Assembly: GCA_963735955.1 (NCBI GenBank)
Contig: CAVTND010000002.1
Span: forward strand, 310,001 to 374,000
Direction: 5' to 3'
Origin: CAVTND01 sp963735955
GTDB lineage: Bacteria; Pseudomonadota; Gammaproteobacteria; Burkholderiales; Burkholderiaceae_F
Length of the DNA: 64,000 bases
Shown here: in pieces, positions 55,978 to 64,000 of the stretch
Numbering within the stretch: position 1 is the first letter of the stretch
Layout of the letters: each line of letters begins with the position of its first letter
Notes under the pieces: generated by a model
Database searches by the model: none
What the model saw: the letters and a program-made list of their open reading frames with translations, nothing else
What the model was told of the DNA's origin: nothing
Position numbers and translations under genes: made by a program

Positions 55978-56485
55978 TTCGGAACACCTTCGCGCCGATC
56001 GCGCGCTGGCCGATCAGCACCGCGACCATGCGTCCGGAGTCGAACGCGAGCACCGACCCGGCGCGCACCGTCTCGACGATCCGCTCCGGCTCGTCGGCGC
56101 GCAGCACGATCGTCCCCATCGCTTCGAGCACCGCCGGCGTCGCCTGGCCCATCGTCACCTGCCACGGATTGAATTCGCCCCATTCGCCGCGCATCGTCAC
56201 CAGCATCAGCAGCGGGACGCGGCATTCGGCGGCGAGCGAGAGCATGTTGATGCAGTTCCCGACGCCGCTCGACTGCAGGAGCAGCACGCCGCGCTGGCCG
56301 CCGAGGTGCGCACCGACGAGGAGCGCGACGCCTTCTTCCTCGGTCGTCAGCACGGTCGTCTTCAGCGCCGGGTTGGCGAGCGCGAGCTCGATCAGCCGCT
56401 TGTGCCCGGCATCGGGCACGTACGCGACCTGCTTGACGCCGGCGTCCAGCAGCGTGTCGTAGAGCGCGTCCGACCAGGTGCTCAT
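55974..56485 (-). CDS. ThDP-binding decarboxylase-like subunit, alpha (ComD-like)
   Basis: The N-terminal (PYR) half, about 170 residues: SDALYDTLLDAGVKQVAYVPDAGHKRLI, then the activating Glu in TTEEEGVALLVGAHLGG, SGVGNCINMLSLAAECRVPLLMLVTMRGEWGEFNPWQV. A missing c near 55985 (gtgttccg for gtgttcccg) shifts the last codons; corrected, it ends KVFPK and stops at 55974, overlapping the beta gene by ATGA. Alpha and beta together form the ThDP site. Start ATG 56485 overlaps the amidohydrolase stop. Confidence 0.84.
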
Positions 56486-57967
56486 TGGGCGATACCTTTC
56501 GTGGGGCGCCGGATGTAGCGGCCGCGCGGCGGGCCGACGACGTTGCCCTTGGTCGTAGATCAGCTCGCCGCGGAGGAACGTGCTCTTCACCCGGCCGGTC
56601 AGCTCCATCCCCTCGAACGGCGTGTAGCCCTGCTTCGACTCCGACTCGGCCGCTCGCACGACGAACGACTCGTGCGGATCCACGAGCACGAGATCGGCGT
56701 CGTAGCCGGGCGCGATGTCGCCCTTCTGCAGGACGCCGTAGCGCCGCGCCGGATTCCAGGCGAGGAGCTCCGCCATGTGGTTGTAGGACATGCCGCGCTT
56801 CGACCCCTCGCTCAGCACGCCGGAGAGCAGGTACTCGGTCCCGCCGAATCCCGACTTGGCGAGCCAGATGTTCTGCGGGAACTTCGCGCTGTACTTCTGC
56901 TCGGTCGCGCAGCACGCGTGGTCGCTCACGATCCAGTCCACGTCCCGCTCGAGCACCGCCTGCCACAGCGACTCCACGTCGGCGCGCGGGCGGATCGGCG
57001 GGTTCACCTTGGCGTAGACGCCGCACGCACAGTCGGTGTCGAGCAGGAGATGGCCGACGGTCACCTCGCGCTTGAAGCTGATGTGCGGGAAGAGATCCTG
57101 CATCATCAGCGCGGCGTCCATCGCCTTCTTCGACGAGAGGTGCAGCAGGTTGATGTTGAGGCAGTCGGTCTCGTAGGCGAGGTAGGCGGCGATCCAGACC
57201 GCGAGCCCCTCGGAGTGCGGCGGCCGCGCGGCGCTGTACGCGGCGAGGCCCTTCGAGCTTGCCGTCGCGCTCGACGAGCTTCGTGTACGCGTTGAGGATG
57301 TCGGCGAACTCGCAGTGCAGGCTCACGCTGATGTACTCGGCGAGCTCCGGGTGCGCGACCATGAGCCGCCGCGCCGAGCGCATGATGAACTCGAAGTGGG
57401 CGACGTCGTAGCGGTCCTCCGGCCCGATCATCAGGAATTCGTTCTGCGCGTCCGACTTGCCGTGCAGCCCGTAGCCGCCGTAGAACATGAAGATCTTGTA
57501 CGACGGCACGCCCCAGTCGTCGAGGAGGAGCCCCATCTCGTCGACGTGGCGGCCCTCGATCGGCGCCATGTGGTAGGCGTAGTCGACCCAGAAGTTGCCC
57601 TCGCCGAGAGCCGCATCACTTCCGGCATGAACTCGCGGTACGAGCCGGTCCGGTTCAGGTAGTACTGGCCGGTCCGCATGTAGTTGAGGCTCGTCGTCAC
57701 CCCGCCCATCGCCGCGGCCTTGCTCTCGCTCGGGGCGTCCTTGTCGAGCTGCTGATAGATCCCCACGTGCATGTGGGCGTCGACGAGTCCGGGAAAGGCG
57801 AGCAGGCCCTTGCCGTCGAACACCTGCTTCGCCTCTTCGGGCCGGATGTCCGGTGCGAGCCGCGCGAACTTGCCGTCCTTGATCCCGAGGTCGAGCAGAT
57901 CGACGGCGTTGCGGTTCGGCCGTACGACGCGGGCGTTCTTGACGACGAGGTCGAGCGTGTGCGCCAT
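56482..57967 (-). CDS. Dihydropyrimidinase/hydantoinase-like amidohydrolase (frameshifted)
   Basis: About 490 residues of the metal-dependent amidohydrolase superfamily (cyclic amidase branch). Start MAHTLDLVVKNARVVRPNRNAVDLLDLGIKDGKFARLAPDI; metal motif GLVDAHMHVGIY (HxH); LDDWGVPSYKIFMFYGGYG carries the Lys that is carbamylated in hydantoinases; DWIVSDHACCATEQK holds the catalytic Asp; ends with AWNPARRYGVLQKGDIAPGYDADLVLVDP. The frame breaks near 57605, 57255 and 56550. Corrected, the C-terminus is KGNVVGPPRGRYIRRPTKG. It overlaps the alpha ThDP gene. The substrate is presumably a cyclic amide or N-carbamoyl compound. Confidence 0.85.
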
Positions 57968-57984
57968 TCAGGACTTCCTTCCGG

Positions 57985-58719
57985 TTAACCGGCGAGCCGC
58001 GCGGCGAGGGACGGCGCGGCGCGGGCGAGATCGTATCCCGGGCGGCCGCCCATGCGGTCGAGCAGCCGCCAGGCGCCGCAGAGGTTCGACGAGAGCACCG
58101 GCACGCTGAACTCGCCTTCGGTGGCGACGATCGCATCCAGCGTCCGCGTCCCTGTTCCCGCGAGCACCACTGCCTCTGCGCCGGGCGCGTTCACCTTGCG
58201 CAAGCCGGCCAGCACTTCGGCGGTCGCCACGTCGTAGCCGGGGAAGTCGCCCTCGATGCCGACGAGCTGCACGACGCGGATGCCGGCGCCCTGCCAGTAG
58301 GCCGCCGCGCGCGCGCGGAGCCAGTCGGGATACGGCGAGACGAGCGCGATCGCGCTCGCCCCCAGGACGCGGAGCGTATCCAGGACGGCGAGGGTGGGCA
58401 GCTCGATGAGCACGCCGGCGTCCCGGGCGAGCGAGTCCGCGAGCGCGCGATCCCGGGCTTCGCCGAGCCCGTAGCTCGGCCCGGTCACCCCGATGTAGAG
58501 CGCGTCGAGCTTGAGCGTGTCGAAGCTCCGGACCGCCGCCGCGTAGTACCGGGCGTACGCGTCGGCGCGGGCCCGCAGATCGCCGGTCAGCACCGGCAGC
58601 CGGGTCACGAACATCCCGAACTCGGGCGGCAGCAGGCGCCGCATCTCCGGCTCGACCGTGGGGTTGGCCGGCGGCACCACGACGCCGATGCGCTTCGGGG
58701 GATCGCTTGGTTTCAGCAT
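57985..58719 (-). CDS. Asp/Glu racemase-superfamily protein (maleate isomerase/AMDase-like) without catalytic cysteines
   Basis: A 244-residue protein of the fold shared by maleate isomerase, arylmalonate decarboxylase (AMDase) and hydantoin racemase. It starts KRIGVVVPPANPTVEPEMRRLLP. By eye alignment to AMDase, residue 78 (GVTGPSYG) is Val where other members have Cys or Gly, and residue 188 (VVLAGTGTRTLDAI) is Gly where AMDase has Cys188. The only Cys is at 214 (SNLCGAW), a different place. Hence proton shuttling by cysteines is unlikely. It is 17 bp from the amidohydrolase and 6 bp from the SDR gene. The function is unknown; metabolite-isomerising chemistry by other residues is possible. 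Confidence 0.82.
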   Translation of the reverse strand: MLKPSDPPKRIGVVVPPANPTVEPEMRRLLPPEFGMFVTRLPVLTGDLRARADAYARYYAAAVRSFDTLKLDALYIGVTGPSYGLGEARDRALADSLARDAGVLIELPTLAVLDTLRVLGASAIALVSPYPDWLRARAAAYWQGAGIRVVQLVGIEGDFPGYDVATAEVLAGLRKVNAPGAEAVVLAGTGTRTLDAIVATEGEFSVPVLSSNLCGAWRLLDRMGGRPGYDLARAAPSLAARLAG

Positions 58720-58725
58720 GGGCCG

Positions 58726-59514
58726 CTAGGGCGTCAGCAGGCCGCCGTTGATGTGCAGCGTCTGGCCGGTCATGTAGCGCGCCGCGGGTCCGAGGAGGAA
58801 GAGGATCGGGCCCACGATGTCCTCGGGCGTCGCGACCCGACCGAGCGGGATGGCCTTCACGTAGGTCTCGAGATCGACCTGCGAGGGCGCGCGCTCGTCG
58901 CTCCGGCCGGTGCCCCCGCGCAGGAACGCGGTGTCCACGGCGGTCGGCGCGATCGCGTTCACGCGCACCCGCGGCGCCGACTCGATCGCGAGCGAGCGGG
59001 TGAGCCCGAGCACGCCCGCCTTCGCGGCCGAGTAGGGGCCGAAGCCCGCCGTCGAGCGGACCGCGAGGCCGGAAGCGGTATTCACGATCGCGGGGGCGGC
59101 GCCCTTCGCGAGCAGCGGCAGCGCGGCCCGGCACGCGAGCCAGGTCGAGCGCAGGTTGCCGGCGATGACCTCTTCCCAGTCCTCCGCGCGCGTGTCCGCG
59201 AGCGGGATCCGGGGGCGCGCGAAGCCGGCGAGGTTCACCAGCCCGTCGAGCGCCGGCCACCGGCGCGCGATGTCGGCGAACGCGGCTGCGACCGCCTGCT
59301 CGTCGGTGGCATCGAGCGGGACCGCGAGCGCGCCGCGCGGCGGCGGGTGGCGCTCGATCGAGGCCGGCAGGTCGAGCACCGCGACCGCGAGGCCGTCGGC
59401 GAGCGCGGCCGCGACGAGCGCGCGGCCGATGCCGCCGCACCCGCCGGTGACGACGAGCCGCGCACCGGCCGGCGGGCCGAGGCGGGTAGGGGTGCCGGCG
59501 GTGGGAGCGGTCAT
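58726..59514 (-). CDS. Short-chain dehydrogenase/reductase
   Basis: A 262-residue classical SDR, intact. Nucleotide motif TGGCGGIG near residue 24; NLAGFARP (NAG-like), IVNTASG with the catalytic Ser region, and YSAAK (Tyr and Lys) at about 165; the end YMTGQTLHINGGLLTP is typical of FabG-like members. First gene of the operon, reading away from the thiC leader. It may reduce or oxidise an aldehyde or hydroxy acid formed by the ThDP enzyme. Start ATG 59514. Confidence 0.92.
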   Translation of the reverse strand: MTAPTAGTPTRLGPPAGARLVVTGGCGGIGRALVAAALADGLAVAVLDLPASIERHPPPRGALAVPLDATDEQAVAAAFADIARRWPALDGLVNLAGFARPRIPLADTRAEDWEEVIAGNLRSTWLACRAALPLLAKGAAPAIVNTASGLAVRSTAGFGPYSAAKAGVLGLTRSLAIESAPRVRVNAIAPTAVDTAFLRGGTGRSDERAPSQVDLETYVKAIPLGRVATPEDIVGPILFLLGPAARYMTGQTLHINGGLLTP

Positions 59515-59629
59515 GCCGTGTGCGGAGTTCGGGGCGCCATTATCGTTGAATCATCATAGCGTTTGCCGAGGGCCCGCGACGCGGGAGCGGCGTTGAAACG
59601 CCCCCCGCATTGGAGTACCTTCCGGGCAT

Positions 59630-59716
59630 CGACGTGGGGGTCCTGGGTTGCTGACAGCCCGGGTGAGAGAGTCCCTTCGAACCTGACGCGGGTAATCCCG
59701 CCGTAGGAAAGCGTCG
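59630..59716 (+). ncRNA. TPP riboswitch (THI element)
   Basis: The leader carries the THI-element signatures in order: gggtgagagagtcccttcgaacctga, cgggtaatcccgccgtaggaaag. P1 pairs cgacg (59630-59634) with cgtcg (59712-59716). Binding of thiamine diphosphate would repress the downstream thiC. No intrinsic terminator follows, but a Shine-Dalgarno-masking stem does, so control is probably at translation. Confidence 0.9.
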
Positions 59717-59736
59717 GCAGTCCCCCCGCCTGCCTC

Positions 59737-59761
59737 CGCTTCTCCGCTATGCCGAGGAGCG
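59737..59761 (+). promoter_or_regulatory. Shine-Dalgarno-sequestering stem of the riboswitch
   Basis: cgcttctc (59737-59744) pairs with gaggagcg (59754-59761), with one G-U, 9-base loop. The right arm holds the thiC ribosome site gaggag, 6 bases before ATG 59766. The stem would block initiation when formed, the expected OFF state of a translational TPP switch. Confidence 0.6.
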
Positions 59762-59765
59762 CCCG

Positions 59766-61690
<1,925 letters not shown>

Positions 61691-61769
61691 GCAGCCGTCA
61701 CGAGCGGTAGCTATAGTGTGAGCAGGCCGGGCGTGGACGCCCGGCGATTCGACGGCAACGGAGGTGGCT

Positions 61770-62440
61770 ATGGGCATTCTCGAGGATCTTCTCGCCAGCG
61801 CGACGTCCCCCCAGGGGGGCATGGGCGGCATGGGCGGGCAGCCCCGGCAGGCGCCGACACCGGCGCCCGCTCAGGCGGGCGGCGGGGGCATGGGCGGCAT
61901 CATGATGGCCCTGCTGCCGGTCGTGCTCGCCATGCTCGCGAATCGGGGCGGTGGCGGTGCGCAGCCGGCCGGAATGAGCCCGGGTGGCGGCGGGCTCGGC
62001 GACATCCTGGGCCAGGTTCTCGGCGGCGGCGGCGGCGCGCAGCGCGGCGGCGGCGGGATGGGCGACATCCTCGGCCAGATCCTCGGCGGTGGCGGCGGTG
62101 GCGGCGGCGGCGGCGGCGGGAGTGGGCGGCGATGCGGGGCGGGCTCGGCGGGCTGCTCGAGCAGTTCCAGCGGATGGGCTACGGCGAGCAGGCGAGCTCC
62201 TGGGTCGGCACCGGCCAGAACCAGCCGATCCCGGCCGACGTGATCGGCCAGATCTTCGGCAAGGACGGTCTGTCGGCGATCGCTCGCCAGGCGGGCGTGT
62301 CGGAGCAGGACGCCTCGGCGGGCCTGTCGCAGCTCCTGCCCGAGGTCGTCGACCGGGTGACGCCGAACGGCAAGGTGCCCGACCTCGACATGCTCAGCGC
62401 GAGCGTGGACGACCTCTCCCGGCGGTTCGGGCTCGGCTGA
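61770..62440 (+). CDS. DUF937 (YidB-like) protein with glycine-rich linker (one frameshift)
   Basis: About 223 residues. It starts MGILEDLLASA with gaggtggct before ATG 61770, then a Gly-rich, low-complexity region (61930-62125) with GGMGDILGQILGG repeats. The frame breaks in the ggc tract near 62121; after it: GLLEQFQRMGYGEQASSWVGTGQNQPIPADVIGQIFGKDGLSAIARQAGVSEQDASAGLSQLLPEVVDRVTP, the DUF937/YidB C-terminal domain. The family has no known function. The repeats are a likely site for polymerase or consensus errors. Confidence 0.85.
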
Positions 62441-62463
62441 CCCTGCGCGCGGACGCAACGCGC

Positions 62464-63198
62464 ATGCTGCCCGCGCTCTCGGCGCTCGAGACGCGGGTCC
62501 TCGGCGTGCTGGTCGAGAAGGAGCGGACGGTTCCCGACACCTATCCGCTCTCCCTCAACGCGCTGACGCTCGGCTGCAACCAGAAGAACAACCGCGACCC
62601 GGTCATGCAGGCGACCGAGCGCGAGGTCCAGGCCGCCATCGACGCGCTCCGCCCGCTCTCGCTCGTCATCGAGTCGAGCGGCTCGCGGGTGATGCGGTAC
62701 GCGCACAACGTCGGGCGCGTGCTTCACCTCGACGATGCCGGCGTCGCGCTCGTCGCTGCCCTCATGCTGCGCGGGCCGCAGACGCCCGGCGAGCTGCGGA
62801 CCGGCACCGACCGCCTGCATCGCTTCCCCGATCTCGGCGCCATCGAAGCCGTACTGCAGGCGCTCGCCGCGCGCGCCGAATCGGCCGGCGGTCCGCTCGC
62901 CGTCCAGCTCCCACGGCAGCCGGGCTCGCGCGAGCAGCGGTGGGCGCACCTCCTCTCCGGACCGGTCGAGGCGTCGCCGGCCGAGCCGGTCGCAGCCGCC
63001 CGCCCCCCGGCGGGGGAGACGGTCGGCGCGGCCGAGCTCGCCGCGCTCAAGGCCGAAGTGGCCGAGCTGCGCGCGATCGTCGAGCGGCTCGTGCGCAACC
63101 TCGGGAGGGATCTAGGCGCGCCCGCGCCGACCATCCGCTCCGCCATCCGGCGGACGAGAGGCGGCGGTCCCCGACCGTCGGGCCTCCCCGACCCCTAG
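62464..63198 (+). CDS. YceH (DUF480) family protein
   Basis: A 244-residue protein with two winged-helix domains: LSALETRVLGVLVEKERTVPDTYPLSLNALTLGCNQKNNRDPVMQATEREVQAAIDALRPLSLV, then VALVAALMLRGPQTPGELRTGTDRLHRFPDLGAIEAVL. A C-terminal coiled region (LAALKAEVAELRAIVERLVRNL) follows. The E. coli homologue YceH is uncharacterised. Start ATG 62464, 23 bp after the DUF937 gene. The 3' end (TRGGGPRPSGLPDP) is GC-rich and Pro/Arg rich. Confidence 0.9.
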   Translation: MLPALSALETRVLGVLVEKERTVPDTYPLSLNALTLGCNQKNNRDPVMQATEREVQAAIDALRPLSLVIESSGSRVMRYAHNVGRVLHLDDAGVALVAALMLRGPQTPGELRTGTDRLHRFPDLGAIEAVLQALAARAESAGGPLAVQLPRQPGSREQRWAHLLSGPVEASPAEPVAAARPPAGETVGAAELAALKAEVAELRAIVERLVRNLGRDLGAPAPTIRSAIRRTRGGGPRPSGLPDP

Positions 63199-63230
63199 GA
63201 CAGTGTCATCCGATCGCCGGCGCGCGGCGT

Positions 63231-63258
63231 TGTCACAAATACCAGCGCGCTGTCACAA
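63231..63258. promoter_or_regulatory. Two direct tgtcacaa repeats
   Basis: tgtcacaa occurs at 63231-63238 and 63251-63258, starts 20 bp apart (two helical turns), with a third related ttcacag 8 bases later. They precede tatagt (63290) and the small ORF at 63359. They may be activator or repressor sites, or -35 elements. Confidence 0.4.
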
Positions 63259-63358
63259 TCCTTCACAGTCGCCGCCACATTCGGCGCTTATAGTGAGCGG
63301 GAACGAAAGGATCGCGCGCGCGGTCCGACCAAGAGGACGAGACGGCAGGCGAACGGTC

Positions 63359-63577
63359 ATGATCGACGACATCAACCTCCACGAGTGGGCCGAGTACAAC
63401 GTGCCGGCCGAGCTACGGGAGCGTACGGTCGTCCTGTCGCCGTTCGCGCGCCGGGTGCTCTCCCCGGCGGAGAGTGTCCGTGCCGCCGCGGCCGAGAGCG
63501 ACCCGAAGCGCCGCCTTCCGGCCCTGGGCACGCTGCTCCTCCCTGGGCTCGGCTTCGGGCCCATCGCCAAGCCGTAA
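63359..63577 (+). CDS. Small hypothetical protein
   Basis: A 72-residue ORF, MIDDINLHEWAEYNVPAELRERTVVLSPFARRVLSP, ending LPGLGFGPIAKP. It has regular codon use but no recognised family. Start ATG 63359; the ribosome site is weak (ggcaggcgaacgg). It lies 160 bp after yceH with direct repeats in between. No neighbour helps to assign a role. Confidence 0.55.
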   Translation: MIDDINLHEWAEYNVPAELRERTVVLSPFARRVLSPAESVRAAAAESDPKRRLPALGTLLLPGLGFGPIAKP

Positions 63578-63749
63578 CAGGCACCCGCGAGACTCCGGCC
63601 GTCGCCGCCGGAGGTCCCATGTGCAACGGTCCTGCCGCGGCGCTCGCGGTCGGGTGTCGTTTTCCCGGCAATCGGCCAGCAGCCAGTTGGACTCGGCCGC
63701 TCGGTCGTGACCCAGAGACCGCGCCGCCCGCCTCGCCGGGCTGACGAAG

Positions 63750-64000
63750 CTAGGCAGGTCGCTGCGCGGACGCCGGGAGCGCCGTCGCGGTCAGATAGGC
63801 CACGAAGGCGATCAGGCAGTGCCAGACGAAGTGCGTCCCGAGCGGCCAGCCTCGCAGATCGTCTGATCGACGCTGCGGAGGACGATCGCGACGACGAACA
63901 CGCCGGTGGCCGCCGCGAGTCTCGCGGCTCCCCCGCTGCCGGCGTCGCCAGGCATACGCGGCCAGTAGCGCGAGCGCGAGCGAGGGCCGGGAAGTAAGCG
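63750..64000 (-). CDS. Ceramidase-domain membrane protein (3' part, frameshifted)
   Basis: C-terminal part of an aPHC/ceramidase-type membrane hydrolase. The minus strand reads VFVVAIVLRSVDQTICE, then, after a one-base shift near 63868, WPLGTHFVWHCLIAFVAYLTATAL. RSxD and GTHFxWH are the signature of this family and hold metal-binding His and Asp residues. The stop is TAG at 63752-63750; the gene continues beyond the window. Confidence 0.6.
   Translation of the reverse strand, partial: LTSRPSLALALLAAYAWRRRQRGSRETRGGHRRVRRRDRPPQRRSDDLRGWPLGTHFVWHCLIAFVAYLTATALPASAQRPA

Noticed and set aside
63578..63749. Short frames after the 72-residue gene
   Set aside because: Rich in Arg/Ala/Pro in all frames with no start signal; typical non-coding GC-rich sequence.

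Overview
The window looks like chromosomal DNA of a GC-rich Gram-negative bacterium, most likely a betaproteobacterium near Burkholderiales/Rhodocyclales. The support is a LivMGF amino-acid importer, a GACSG-type PHA synthase, EtfAB with a DmdC/FadE-type acyl-CoA dehydrogenase, two PEP-CTERM sorting-signal proteins, a BMP-family nucleoside importer beside glyoxylate-to-glycerate genes, and two copies of a 21-base element (CCCGCCGGGCCG...) of a kind I associate with Burkholderiales intergenic DNA. There is no rRNA, tRNA, CRISPR array, integrase or complete insertion sequence.

Layout. 1-4.1 kb: end of a branched-chain amino-acid ABC importer (livM-livG-livF), then a MarR regulator overlapping an MFS exporter. 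4.1-9.3 kb: argC, patatin phospholipase, DUF202 protein, MFS transporter and AraC regulator. 9.4-20 kb: a long minus-strand acyl-CoA block (acyl-CoA dehydrogenase, etfA, etfB, PHA synthase, YeiH exporter, acyl-CoA ligase, Rieske ferredoxin, 28-residue ORF, BKACE/DUF849 enzyme, AhpD/CMD-like protein). 20-25.7 kb: two Crp/Fnr regulators, a 2Fe-2S/FAD reductase, an epimerase-like SDR and a DMT transporter with a histidine-rich tail. 25.8-27.6 kb: a scrambled, less GC-rich zone with gene fragments, a damaged PEP-CTERM gene and an inverted-repeat element. 27.6-35.7 kb: glycerate kinase, tartronate semialdehyde reductase and hydroxypyruvate isomerase, divergent from a four-gene BMP nucleoside-type importer.

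35.9-43.8 kb: outer-membrane protein and a heme-copper oxidase cluster (CtaG, small membrane proteins, subunit II lipoprotein, fused subunits I-III, ferric-reductase-like flavoprotein). 44-53.3 kb: a TetR-headed minus-strand operon combining an RND pump, an SRPBCC protein and a YbhGFS-like ABC exporter. 53.4-59.5 kb: ROK kinase, CHRD/PEP-CTERM protein, then a minus-strand five-gene metabolic operon (split ThDP enzyme, amidohydrolase, Asp/Glu-racemase-fold protein without the catalytic cysteines, SDR). 59.6-64 kb: TPP riboswitch and thiC, DUF937, YceH, a small protein and the end of a ceramidase-like gene.

Two cautions. Many genes carry one-base (once four-base) indels that break otherwise well conserved proteins. 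They fall at 0-4 kb and from 26.5 kb to the end, while 4.1-25.7 kb is clean, so most are probably consensus errors and not pseudogenes. Base and codon use also become more GC/CTC/GAG-rich after about 35.8 kb, so a join between unrelated segments cannot be excluded. The best candidates for undescribed biology are the ThDP/amidohydrolase/racemase-like operon, the oxidase with altered proton-channel residues, and the BKACE-Rieske-ligase block.
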